Shown one piece after another: positions 1 to 6,821 of a stretch of 10,632 nt of DNA. The position numbers were made by a program, and so were the translations under genes. Source of the DNA: Clostridia bacterium (GTDB taxonomy: Bacteria; Bacillota_E; SLMV01; PUMD01); contig PWUC01000096.1 of the NCBI GenBank assembly GCA_003562655.1, forward strand, positions 1 through 10,632, given 5' to 3'. How positions within the stretch are numbered: the stretch's first letter is position 1; each line of letters begins with the position of its first letter. The notes beneath the pieces were generated by a model. That model did no database searches. It saw only the letters and a program-made list of their open reading frames with translations, and had not been told where the DNA came from.

Positions 1-1
1 A

Positions 2-79
2 GATGGTTGGGGCCCCAGGCTCGACGGAAGCTTCTTCCGGTTCACCTTCCAGGTGGTCTTCTCCAGGTCTATACCCTGA
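2..79 (+). CDS. C-terminal end of a probable outer-membrane beta-barrel protein (partial)
   Basis: The frame starting at base 2 is open from the window edge to a TGA at 77-79 and encodes 25 residues. Twenty of the 25 codons end in G or C, matching the real genes here and unlike the other frames of this stretch. The peptide ends with alternating aromatic/hydrophobic and polar residues (FFRFTFQVVF, then SRSIP), the pattern of a terminal amphipathic beta-strand. Outer-membrane barrels commonly end in such a strand, although a Phe as the very last residue is more usual than the short SRSIP tail seen here. The rest of the gene lies outside the window, so the family cannot be named. It could also be the end of a periplasmic beta-rich protein. 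That a gene ends here is more secure than the barrel assignment. Confidence 0.55.
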   Translation, partial: DGWGPRLDGSFFRFTFQVVFSRSIP

Positions 80-162
80 GGACGCTGGCATTCTTCCTGT
101 TTGGACACCACCGCGACTGCACCATAGACCTCGGACAGTTTGCCCTGACGAGGGAGGGCATG

Positions 163-171
163 TGGCATAAT
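163..171 (+). promoter_or_regulatory. Extended -10 promoter-like element TGGCATAAT
   Basis: TGG at 163-165 followed by CATAAT at 166-171 fits the extended -10 form TGnTATAAT with one mismatch. No good -35 hexamer lies 16-18 bp upstream (TTGCCC is about 20 bp away). A very similar element with a similar flank occurs at 10061-10069. It would direct transcription towards the ABC transporter genes. Confidence 0.35.
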
Positions 172-189
172 AGAAAAGGATTTCAATGT

Positions 190-225
190 TTGACTTGACA
201 TTATTGACCTGTATATCAGTACAAT
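190..225 (+). promoter_or_regulatory. Candidate sigma-70-type promoter of the ABC exporter operon
   Basis: This is the most AT-rich stretch near the start of the window. It holds three TTGAC pentamers (190, 195, 204). Two pairings are possible: TTGACA 195-200 with TACAAT 220-225 (19 bp spacer, longer than ideal), or TTGACT 190-195 with TATATC 212-217 (16 bp spacer). Either places the transcription start 55-75 bp before the ATPase start codon. The assignment rests on consensus matching and position only. Confidence 0.5.
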
Positions 226-240
226 TGATCATGAACTGAT
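215..240 (+). promoter_or_regulatory. Inverted repeat, possible operator over the transporter promoter
   Basis: ATCAGT (215-220) and ACTGAT (235-240) form a perfect 6-bp inverted repeat with a 14-bp centre. The centre itself contains the palindromes CAATTG (222-227) and TGATCA (226-231). The repeat covers the proposed -10 and start point, where a dimeric repressor would act. No regulator gene is present in the window to pair with it. It is AT-rich and not followed by a T-run, so a terminator is less likely. Confidence 0.35.
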
Positions 241-297
241 GATTATTCAGGGGGGTGCAGGACACTGGGACGAAGCGGCGCTGATCTTGCTCTGAAG

Positions 298-1263
298 GTG
301 TCGAATCTGACCAAGACTTTCCGGCGTAGGGGTGTGAAGCCGGTAGAGGCCGTCAGGGATGTAAGCTTCAGTGTGCCCAGGGGCACGGTGCTGGGGCTCC
401 TGGGACCGAACGGGGCGGGCAAATCAACCACAATAAAGTGCATCCTGGGACTGGTCTCAGCGGATGAGGGCGACATGGAGGTGTACGGTTTCGATGTCCA
501 GCGTGATCCCAGGGGCGCCATGAAACTGATGGGGGCGGTGCTGGAGGGCAGCCGCAATGTGTACTGGCGCCTGACGCCTCGAGAGAACATGAACTTCTTC
601 GCCAGCATCCAGGGACATGATCCCCGGCTGGACCGGGACTACCATGACCACCTCATTGAACGCCTGGATCTCGCGGATCGGGTCGACCGCCCGGTTCTGG
701 AGCTATCCCAGGGGATGAAACAGAAGGTGGCCATCGCCTGTGCCCTGGCGCGCCGGACGCCCCTCATATTCCTCGACGAGCCCACCCTGGGGCTCGATGT
801 GCAGACATCCCACGAGATGCGCTCGCTGTTGAGGGGGCTGGTGGAGGAGGAAGATAGAACCGTCATTGTCTCCAGCCATGACATGAAGGTGGTGCAGGAG
901 GTCTGCGCCCGGGTGATCATCATCAAGGACGGCTCCGTGGTGGTGGACGACCTGACCCAGAACCTGCTCTCCCTTTTCCGAACCCGGGCCTACCGGATCG
1001 AGACGCCGGCGGCCCTGCCCTCTCCGGTACTGGACCAGCTGCAGGCCCGCTTCGTCCGCGTGCAGGTCAACCCCTCGCCCGAGTATTGGGAGCTCGAGAT
1101 CGAGGTGGCCAGGCCGGCGGATCTTTACGATCTGATGGATGTGCTGCGGGACGCCGGGGTCATCATCGAGGGGATATACCAGGATCAGCCCGACCTGGAG
1201 CGGGCCTTTCTCAGCATTGTCAATGGGGAGCGCGGGGCCTACCGTGGGGAGGTGAAGGCATGA
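298..1263 (+). CDS. ABC-2 type exporter, ATP-binding subunit (DrrA/NatA-like)
   Basis: This is a 321-residue cytoplasmic ATPase that should power export through the permease encoded just downstream. Visible motifs are Walker A GPNGAGKST (36-44), signature ELSQGMKQ (135-142), Walker B LIFLDEP (156-162) and the H-loop histidine in SSHD (H194). The Q-loop position has Glu in VLEGSRNVYWRLT (E83), a variant I associate with the DrrA/NatA-type subgroup. The last 90 or so residues form the C-terminal extension common in ABC-2 ATPases. GTG at 298 is the only ATG, GTG or TTG in frame after the stop at 232-234. It has no Shine-Dalgarno site, and the in-frame codons just before it (reading ALK) would complete the usual first beta-strand, so a CTG start slightly upstream is possible. 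The stop overlaps the permease start (ATGA), so translation is probably coupled. The substrate cannot be inferred. Confidence 0.95.
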   Translation: MSNLTKTFRRRGVKPVEAVRDVSFSVPRGTVLGLLGPNGAGKSTTIKCILGLVSADEGDMEVYGFDVQRDPRGAMKLMGAVLEGSRNVYWRLTPRENMNFFASIQGHDPRLDRDYHDHLIERLDLADRVDRPVLELSQGMKQKVAIACALARRTPLIFLDEPTLGLDVQTSHEMRSLLRGLVEEEDRTVIVSSHDMKVVQEVCARVIIIKDGSVVVDDLTQNLLSLFRTRAYRIETPAALPSPVLDQLQARFVRVQVNPSPEYWELEIEVARPADLYDLMDVLRDAGVIIEGIYQDQPDLERAFLSIVNGERGAYRGEVKA

Positions 1264-2030
1264 CCTGGATCGTCTTTAGGGGGAGCTTCGCCAAGACTCT
1301 GATCACCATGAGGAGATACCTGTTCAACACCGTGTCCGGATTGTTCACCATGTACCTGGTCTTCTGCCTGCTGTTCTTCGGGGCCCGGGCCCTGGGTGGC
1401 GCCGTTGACATGGGGGACACCCTTGAGGGGCTGGTCGTCGGTTACTTCGTGTGGATGCTGGCCATCATGGCCTATTCTGATCTTTCCTGGCATCTTCTGA
1501 ATGAGGCCCAGGTCGGAACCCTGGAGCAGATGTACCTGACTCCCGTCGGCTTTCACTGGGTCAATGCCGCCTACCTCGTCTCCAACCTGCTGATTCAGCT
1601 GGTGCTGCTGGGCGGGATGCTCGCCCTGATGATCGCGACCAGTGGGCAGCAGCTGGTCATCGATGTCTTCAGCATGCTGCCGCTTCTTCTGATCACCGTT
1701 GCCGGCGCCTACGGTGCGGGATTCATGATGGGAGGGCTCGCCCTCATATACAAGCGGATACAGGCCTCCTTTCAGATCCTGCAGTTCGTGTTCGTGGCCT
1801 TTCTGACCATCCCCCTGGGCAGGTATCCGCTGGCCCGCTTCCTTCCCCTGGCCATGGGCAACAGCCTGCTGCGCCGGGTCATGGTGGAGGGCCACGCCCT
1901 GTTCGATCTGTCCGGCACCGATGTGGGGATCGCGTTTCTGGTCGGCCTCGCCTACCTGGTCAGCGGGGTCTGCGTCTTCCGCCACTGCGAGAGGGTGGCC
2001 AAGCGCGACGGCCTCCTGGGCCAGTACTGA
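1260..2030 (+). CDS. ABC-2 type exporter, membrane permease subunit
   Basis: This 256-residue inner-membrane protein has about six hydrophobic segments (roughly residues 22-42, 57-72, 103-126, 138-163, 172-188 and 222-241). Between segments two and three it has the motif EAQVGTLEQMYLTP (82-95), typical of ABC-2 permeases and probably part of the contact with the ATPase. The length is normal for a six-helix half-transporter, which would work as a dimer with the ATPase of the preceding gene. The frame is open further upstream to 1086, but ATG 1260 is preferred: it overlaps the ATPase stop by 4 bases, has GGAGG at 1248-1252 with a 7-nt spacer, and begins the hydrophobic protein. A longer start would duplicate ATPase coding sequence. 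The pair resembles exporters of drugs, lipids or small molecules. No substrate clue is present in the protein itself. Confidence 0.94.
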   Translation: MTWIVFRGSFAKTLITMRRYLFNTVSGLFTMYLVFCLLFFGARALGGAVDMGDTLEGLVVGYFVWMLAIMAYSDLSWHLLNEAQVGTLEQMYLTPVGFHWVNAAYLVSNLLIQLVLLGGMLALMIATSGQQLVIDVFSMLPLLLITVAGAYGAGFMMGGLALIYKRIQASFQILQFVFVAFLTIPLGRYPLARFLPLAMGNSLLRRVMVEGHALFDLSGTDVGIAFLVGLAYLVSGVCVFRHCERVAKRDGLLGQY

Positions 2031-2057
2031 GCTCATCCGGAGGGCTCTCACAGTACG

Positions 2058-2115
2058 AGCTGGCCGGCCCGGACCCGCCGATCCAGCCTTCAGCCCTCGT
2101 TCCGGACGGCCAGCT
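2058..2115. terminator. Large inverted repeat between convergent genes, possible bidirectional terminator
   Basis: The arms AGCTGGCCG...CCGGA (2058-2073) and TCCGG...CGGCCAGCT (2101-2115) pair over 9+5 bp around a small internal mismatch, with a 27-nt loop. The repeat sits 28 bp after the permease stop and 50 bp beyond the end of the opposing lipoprotein gene. A second short stem, CCCCC (2134-2138) with GGGGG (2147-2151), lies between it and the lipoprotein stop. Neither stem is followed by a convincing T-tract on either strand, so this is a GC hairpin of terminator-like position rather than a textbook intrinsic terminator. Confidence 0.45.
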
Positions 2116-2164
2116 GTCCCGTCCTGCAGCATACCCCCGCGGTTGAGGGGGAAAATGGCGTCAG

Positions 2165-3403
2165 CTAGTCCCAGGGATGAGAGAAAACCGAAACCAGGAG
2201 TTCCTCCGGGGTCATACCGAAGAACTGGGTGGTTACGGCCTGCTGTGCTTCCCAGGTGTCTTCGGGCAATGGTGTGAGAAGGAACTGCACGACCAGGTCA
2301 GCCTCGAATGTCTCGAAGAGATAGGCCACCGTCGCGGCACCCATCACATAGGGGTTTGTGGTCAGTGCCTCCCGGGCTGTTTCTGTGCACACCGGCCTCT
2401 GATCGTGGGCATTCTGAGCCCGGGTGACGGAGTGCGACGCCCCATCTCCGAAGTAGTTGGCCGTTCCCTCCACGACCCACAATGGGAGGTCACGGTAGAT
2501 CCTGCCGAGGCTCCTCTTCAACATGGCCTCGGTGTGGACTACGTGAAAGGCCTCGTGACGTATCAGGCCGGAAACGGCAGAATCGCTGAGGATGGCAGCC
2601 TGCTGGTAAAAGCCGTTGTACCACCCGTCAAACCGATTCCGGGGACCATACAGCACCGGCCCGCTGGGACCGAAGATGACGTTGACCGCCCCTGGCTGAG
2701 TTACCCCGAGCAGGATGCGAGCCTCCTTCAGGGCGTCGACGAACTCCCCTTTCCAATCATCGATGTCGCCCTGGGATGCTCTCCGGCAGGCCCACAGGCT
2801 GAACCCCTCGTCGCCGCGAAGCTTGACAAAGCCGGGCACCTCCCAACCCCGCTTGCCGGAATCATCATTGAGCCTCCGCATCGTGAGTTGAACGCGATGA
2901 TCCAGGGCATCGTCCGTTTCCACCTTCACCTCGAGTTTGAGGTGAACGTCATCATCGCAGGTGATGTAGAGGTGTTGCTCGATGAACATGATCGGGTTGA
3001 AGGGTTCTCCGTCGGCGAAGGCTCCCCGCATGGCCTGCGACACGTCCTTGTGGCCTCGACTCTGTCCGGATGCCGGGCACATCTGTATCACTGCGATCTG
3101 CCGGTCCACATACACAGGATATGTGACCATCCGCCCGCCGGCCTCTTCGACCCGGTAGGGAGGGTACACCGGCGTGGCAGGATTGGTCAGGCCAAGCTTT
3201 TCGCTGCCGGACCTGAGGTCGATCGACTGAAACTGCTCATCAGCCATGAGCAGGATCTCCTCTTCTGCTTCATCCAGGTACAACCAGGTGTGCTCAGCGG
3301 TCACGACTGTTGACCATATCACCGTGCCGGAAGCAGCACAGCCTGTGAGCAGAGATATCACCATGAGTGCTGCCGCTGCAGCAGCGAATTTTCGCATCAA
3401 CAT
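2165..3403 (-). CDS. Lipoprotein with HEAFH zinc-metallopeptidase motif (gluzincin-like)
   Basis: This 412-residue protein starts with a lipoprotein signal: MLMRKF, an alanine-rich hydrophobic core, then LLTGC with the lipidated Cys at 22. Ala at +2 would favour outer-membrane sorting in a proteobacterium-like Lol system. The C-terminal half has RHEAFHVVH, giving HExxH at 283-287, and WVVEGTANYF with Glu312 as the likely third zinc ligand, 24 residues on. This spacing fits the peptidase MA (gluzincin) clan. Four further cysteines (109, 149, 206, 339) could form disulfides outside the cytoplasm. The first 230 or so mature residues match no domain I recognise. The frame extends to 3448, but ATG 3403 is chosen because AGGAG (3411-3415) sits 7 nt ahead and the signal peptide begins there. 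It is transcribed alone, against the exporter and divergently from the M24 gene. It is probably an active surface protease with unknown substrate. Confidence 0.88.
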   Translation of the reverse strand: MLMRKFAAAAAALMVISLLTGCAASGTVIWSTVVTAEHTWLYLDEAEEEILLMADEQFQSIDLRSGSEKLGLTNPATPVYPPYRVEEAGGRMVTYPVYVDRQIAVIQMCPASGQSRGHKDVSQAMRGAFADGEPFNPIMFIEQHLYITCDDDVHLKLEVKVETDDALDHRVQLTMRRLNDDSGKRGWEVPGFVKLRGDEGFSLWACRRASQGDIDDWKGEFVDALKEARILLGVTQPGAVNVIFGPSGPVLYGPRNRFDGWYNGFYQQAAILSDSAVSGLIRHEAFHVVHTEAMLKRSLGRIYRDLPLWVVEGTANYFGDGASHSVTRAQNAHDQRPVCTETAREALTTNPYVMGAATVAYLFETFEADLVVQFLLTPLPEDTWEAQQAVTTQFFGMTPEELLVSVFSHPWD

Positions 3404-4018
3404 GTCACTTCTCCTCTCCTCGCTGCGGGCCCTTTTCATCCGCCACAATGCCCGTTGCCTCGAATGATGTGGTGCAGAGCCCGCGACCTCGCTCCGGGAG
3501 GATGCGGCGGAGCCGGCAGGTTCGCATCCACTGGTTGAACGGGGAAGGACGACTGGCCGGCGGTGTCTCTGACGCGCCGGGATCCGCCGGCGACTTTTCG
3601 CATGGGGGCGTCAACAGTCGACACTCCCAATCATTTCGCGATGACGGGCATGTTTCCTCCCGGTTGACGGACTCGCCTGCTGCAGTGACGATCGTTGACG
3701 GCGACTCTTGAGGGTGGCGGGGGCGGCCAGGGGAGAGACGCCGGCAGAGTGAGGAGGCCGGCAGCCCCGACTCGCCTGCTCACCAGAAGACGCTGAGGTG
3801 TGCAGGTGCCGGGTGAGAAAAGCAGAATGTTAGCCAGATGAAGGAGCCCGCTGCCCCGAATCCATCTCGCCGGTGCGTCCTCGGCCCTACCTGGCATCAT
3901 CTGGGACCTGGCAGGATTAGGGGCACATTGGTAGAACCTGATATCAGACGACATGAGCCGGCCGCAGGCTGGCAGAAGCGAGCTGAGGTCAGTTTCATCC
4001 CTGAATGGAGGAATTACC
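3404..4018. other. Gene-free divergent intergenic region with short direct repeats
   Basis: No convincing gene lies in these 615 bp. The open frames here lack Shine-Dalgarno sites and have arginine/serine/proline-rich content typical of non-coding GC-rich DNA. The region must hold the promoters for the leftward lipoprotein and the rightward M24 gene, but no clean -35/-10 pair is visible for either. Short repeats are present: GTTGACGG at 3663-3670 and 3694-3701, GACTCGCCTGCT at 3670-3681 and 3769-3780, and GCCGGCAG at 3740-3747 and 3757-3764. They could be binding sites or chance. Confidence 0.6.
3670..3780 (+). repeat. Pair of 12-bp direct repeats GACTCGCCTGCT
   Basis: Perfect copies lie at 3670-3681 and 3769-3780, 99 bp apart start to start, in the divergent intergenic region. 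The first copy overlaps one of two GTTGACGG octamers (3663-3670 and 3694-3701). The function is unknown. Confidence 0.5.
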
Positions 4019-4021
4019 TTG
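4007..4021 (+). promoter_or_regulatory. Ribosome binding site deciding a TTG start for the M24 gene
   Basis: GGAGG at 4007-4011 lies 7 nt before TTG 4019-4021, which is in frame with the M24 coding sequence. The alternative ATGs at 3953 and 4091 have weaker ribosome binding sites; AGAGG at 4084-4088 is only 2 nt from the ATG at 4091. Confidence 0.7.
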
Positions 4022-5509
4022 AGGCCATCTGACCAGTGCAGACCCGAGGTCACGGAGCAGCCCCGCGAAGTGTGGCCCGACGAGAGGACAATGTCGCGAG
4101 CGGAATCGTACGGAGACAGTTTCGATCTGTTGAAAGCGGAACAGCAGAAGAGGAAAGACCAGCTTCCCGAACCGGCAGATTTGCACAGACTGCCCCTCTC
4201 CTGGTACAAGGCAAAGGCGGGGCAGCTCAAGGAGGAGGCCCGCGCCCGGGGTGTGGACGGCGGGATCTTCCTGACCAACCGCTGGAACATCATCTATGCC
4301 ACCGGCCTGCTGCACAGCACGACGGAGAGACCCTTCGCCTGCTTCTTGCCCATGGATGACGATGACGGGTGCATCTGGTTTCATCCCTACCTGGATGAGA
4401 GTCTCGTGAGGGATTGGTGGTGCACCGATAGCTTCAGTTACTTCGATTATCACCAGTCGGAGGGGGCGGCTCCCCCCGGGGGGAGCGTCGCCCAGGGGCG
4501 CACCGTGAACATCTTCCGCTGGTGGGGTGAGACCCTGGCGAAGCTGGGCTATGGTGACAGGACCATCGGTGTGGACAGCGGGGGGCTGGCAGAAATAGGA
4601 ATCCTGCCGGGACAGGAGCGAACGGACAGGCTGGATATGTTCGGGGAGATCCTGACTCCCACCCCGTACCGTCCGGTGGGCGGAACCTTCGGCCTGATGG
4701 CGGAGGCCATGCCGGAGGCATCCTTCATTGACGTCTATGACATCCTCATTCGAAACCGGATGGTGAAGGATGAGGCCGAGAATGCCCTGACCCAGAGGGC
4801 CATGGACTACTTCTCCGAGATCCACGCCTTCGCCCGCAACTACATGCTGGAGAAGGGCCCCGGGACCCTGGACTGGGAGGTGGCCAATGCAGCGGCCCAG
4901 TGGGGAATGCATCGCATCATGAAGGATGTTCCCCAGCAGGGCATGCCCCACGAGGCCGTCGGCATAAACGTCAGCGTGGGCTGCAGGACGGGAAGGGCCA
5001 CGGCCTATCCCCATCCCAACCAGGTGCGCTGGGCCGAGATTGAAAAGGGGCACGCCCTGCAGCTGGCCGGGGTGGTCAGGATCGGCGGGTACGGCGGGGA
5101 ACAGTATCGTTCCTTTCTGTTCGCCCCCTGGACCGACTGGCAGGAGCGCATGTGGGAGGTCCACACCCGGTCCTACATGATCCAGGCCGAACAGTCCTAC
5201 GCCGGCAACACATGTTCCAATGTCGCCCGGGCGGTGCTCGAGTACCAGGTGGACAACGGATGTGCCCACGTCATCTACCACCGTCCCGGTCACGGTGAGG
5301 GCATGGAGGGCCATCAGCCCCCCTACCAGGCCCTGGGTGACTACACGGTGATGCAGAAGGGTATGCATTTCTCCAATGAACCCGGCCTCTATGATCCGGA
5401 GAACGGCTTTGGCTACAACCACGGCAACAACGTCCTCGTGTCGGATGATGTGGGACTTCAGATGGGTACGGCACCGGCCAGCAGACAATGGTGCCTGATC
5501 AGGTTCTGA
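4019..5509 (+). CDS. M24 family (Xaa-Pro aminopeptidase/creatinase fold) protein lacking most metal ligands
   Basis: This 496-residue protein has the two-part M24 architecture: an N-terminal creatinase-N-like domain (roughly 60-230, including FLTNRWNIIYATG) and a C-terminal pita-bread domain (roughly 245-496). The family usually removes N-terminal residues before proline using two metals held by D, D, H, E and E. By eye the His is kept in RPGHGEG (H425) and one Glu in NEPGLY (E454). The first Asp is replaced around A350, the second by E361 in GGEQYRSF, and the last Glu by Gly469 in NHGNNVLVS. This resembles metal-free members such as creatinase, so it may be a C-N bond hydrolase or lyase rather than a peptidase. 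TTG 4019 is chosen for its strong ribosome binding site; ATG 4091 would shorten it by 24 residues. The M19 gene follows after 155 bp. The fold is secure; the substrate is unknown. Confidence 0.93.
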   Translation: MRPSDQCRPEVTEQPREVWPDERTMSRAESYGDSFDLLKAEQQKRKDQLPEPADLHRLPLSWYKAKAGQLKEEARARGVDGGIFLTNRWNIIYATGLLHSTTERPFACFLPMDDDDGCIWFHPYLDESLVRDWWCTDSFSYFDYHQSEGAAPPGGSVAQGRTVNIFRWWGETLAKLGYGDRTIGVDSGGLAEIGILPGQERTDRLDMFGEILTPTPYRPVGGTFGLMAEAMPEASFIDVYDILIRNRMVKDEAENALTQRAMDYFSEIHAFARNYMLEKGPGTLDWEVANAAAQWGMHRIMKDVPQQGMPHEAVGINVSVGCRTGRATAYPHPNQVRWAEIEKGHALQLAGVVRIGGYGGEQYRSFLFAPWTDWQERMWEVHTRSYMIQAEQSYAGNTCSNVARAVLEYQVDNGCAHVIYHRPGHGEGMEGHQPPYQALGDYTVMQKGMHFSNEPGLYDPENGFGYNHGNNVLVSDDVGLQMGTAPASRQWCLIRF

Positions 5510-5519
5510 AAGAGAGGGG

Positions 5520-5556
5520 CACCGGGGAACGGACATCTCCCGGTGGCTGTCCCCGG
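5520..5556 (+). terminator. GC-rich hairpin after the M24 gene with two alternative pairings
   Basis: CACCGGG (5520-5526) can pair with CCCGGTG (5539-5545). Overlapping this, CCGGGGA (5522-5528) can pair with TCCCCGG (5550-5556). The two stems exclude each other. The structure begins 10 nt after the M24 stop and lacks a T-run, so it could end or attenuate transcription, protect the 3' end of the mRNA, or be incidental. Confidence 0.35.
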
Positions 5557-5664
5557 TTGATCTGCCCGCCAGCTGTGAACTTGGGACCGACCGGGGTGCG
5601 GTTGTGACTCTCCGCGCTCCCGGCTTCCCCTTTCATGCTGCAGCTCGACCAGGGAGGGGTGTTG

Positions 5665-6708
5665 ATGACTGAACTCAGAAAGAACAAGGGGTTTCACCCG
5701 ATCCTCGAGGAGGAGCATCCGTACCTTTTCATTGACTCGTGCATGCAGGCGTGGCCCGATGCCGACTACGGGATCGCTCACCGTCACGGCGTCACCGCCT
5801 ATGCAGTGACGGGTTGGATGCCCCACGCCTCCCTCTCCGGGGCCCTGGAGGGCCTGATGTTCTGGCATCTGGTGGCCAGGGAGCACCCGAAGGTGGTGGT
5901 CGCGGAGTCGGCGGCGGACATCCGCCGGGCGGACGATGAGGGGAGGGCTGCTTTCATCATCGCAGCCCAGGGAGGCGACTTCATCGGCGATAAACTCCAC
6001 CGCATCGAGGCCTTCTACCGCCTGGGACTGCGGATCCTGATCCCCGCCTACAACGCGACGAATCGGATCTGCGGCGGCTGCCTGGACAGAACCGGTGCAG
6101 GACTCACCCGCTTTGGTGAACGAGTGGTCGAGGAGTGCAACCGCCTAGGGCTTCTGATGGATCTTTCCCATCTCGGGCGGCGGGCCAGCCTCGAAATCGC
6201 CGCGCGCAGTGAGCAGCCCGCCGTCTTCACCCACTCGAACGTGAAGGCCCTGGTTGACAGTCCGCGCAACATCGACGATGAACAGATCAGGGCCTGCGCA
6301 GCTGCCGGGGGCGTGGTGGGCCTCGCTCCCTTCGGACCCTTCGTCCTGAAGAAGGGCCAGACCGGGTGGCCGGATCTCGATGATTTCATCGATCACATTG
6401 ACCATGTTGCCGATCTCACCGGATCGACGGCCCACATCGGCATCGGTACAGACATGAGCCTCGGAACCTATCCCCTGCACGGGGAGGACCCCTGGGGAGA
6501 GCCCGACTATCCGCCCTTCAGTGACAGCTACAGCGAAGTGGTCACCGGAGATGTTCGCTCTCCCATGCGCGCCCTGAGGGACTTCAACAGCTACCCCCAG
6601 GTCGTCAACCTGATCGACAGGCTCGGTGAGCGTGGGTACGCAGAAGACGACATAGGCAGAATTCTGGGAGAAAACTACCTGAGGGTCTTTGAGCAGGTGT
6701 GGAAGTGA
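5665..6708 (+). CDS. M19 family (membrane/renal dipeptidase-like) protein with altered metal site
   Basis: This 347-residue TIM-barrel amidohydrolase-fold protein belongs to peptidase family M19, whose members hydrolyse dipeptides using two zinc ions. The two histidines of one site are kept, in DLSHLG (H169) and FTHSN (H190), as are RNIDDEQ (from R201), GIGTDMS (D263) and GENYLRVF. The N-terminal HxD of active dipeptidases appears to be replaced by C-M-Q in IDSCMQAW (C26, Q28), and the bridging Glu by Gln in AAQGGDFIGD (Q102). One metal site is therefore probably lost. There is no signal peptide, so it is cytoplasmic. ATG 5665 is chosen for GGGAGGGG at 5652-5659; the frame stays open to 5635. 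I have a sense that homologues with the same SCMQ/AAQGGD signature exist, so this is likely a distinct subfamily rather than a decayed gene. It probably acts with the neighbouring M24 protein. Confidence 0.94.
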   Translation: MTELRKNKGFHPILEEEHPYLFIDSCMQAWPDADYGIAHRHGVTAYAVTGWMPHASLSGALEGLMFWHLVAREHPKVVVAESAADIRRADDEGRAAFIIAAQGGDFIGDKLHRIEAFYRLGLRILIPAYNATNRICGGCLDRTGAGLTRFGERVVEECNRLGLLMDLSHLGRRASLEIAARSEQPAVFTHSNVKALVDSPRNIDDEQIRACAAAGGVVGLAPFGPFVLKKGQTGWPDLDDFIDHIDHVADLTGSTAHIGIGTDMSLGTYPLHGEDPWGEPDYPPFSDSYSEVVTGDVRSPMRALRDFNSYPQVVNLIDRLGERGYAEDDIGRILGENYLRVFEQVWK

Positions 6709-6821
6709 TTCTGCATGGCAGAGCTGCGGAGGCCGCCCGGGCTGGCTCGATGGGGGCCGCAGCGAACGTTGTACGTCAGAGACGGGAGAGGCTGCTGTCG
6801 CGCGAAGGGGGGCGAGACACG

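Noticed and set aside
7..198. 63-codon open frame at the left edge
   Set aside because: The frame starting at base 2 has a much stronger coding signature over the same bases, and this frame has no ribosome binding site or motif.
1086..1259. Longer permease start inside the ATPase gene
   Set aside because: The extra 58 residues are Gly/Arg-rich out-of-frame ATPase sequence. ATG 1260 has a good ribosome binding site and the usual 4-base overlap.
3918..3935. Sigma-54-like promoter (GGGGCACATTGG) upstream of the M24 gene
   Set aside because: The GG element is present, but the required GC in the -12 element at the correct spacing is absent.
3631..4293. 220-codon leftward open frame across the intergenic region and M24 start
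   Set aside because: It is Ser/Pro/Arg-rich, has no homology signal I can see, and runs antisense through the M24 N-terminus.
4019..5509. Assignment of the M24 protein as the DMSP lyase DddP or as creatinase
   Set aside because: DddP needs the full metal-ligand set that is missing here, and nothing seen is specific to creatinase beyond loss of metal ligands, so only the fold family is called.
3995..5536. 513-codon antisense open frame opposite the M24 gene
   Set aside because: It lies entirely antisense to a gene with clear family motifs. Such long antisense frames are expected in GC-rich coding DNA, and its His/Gly/Pro/Val-rich product shows no motif.
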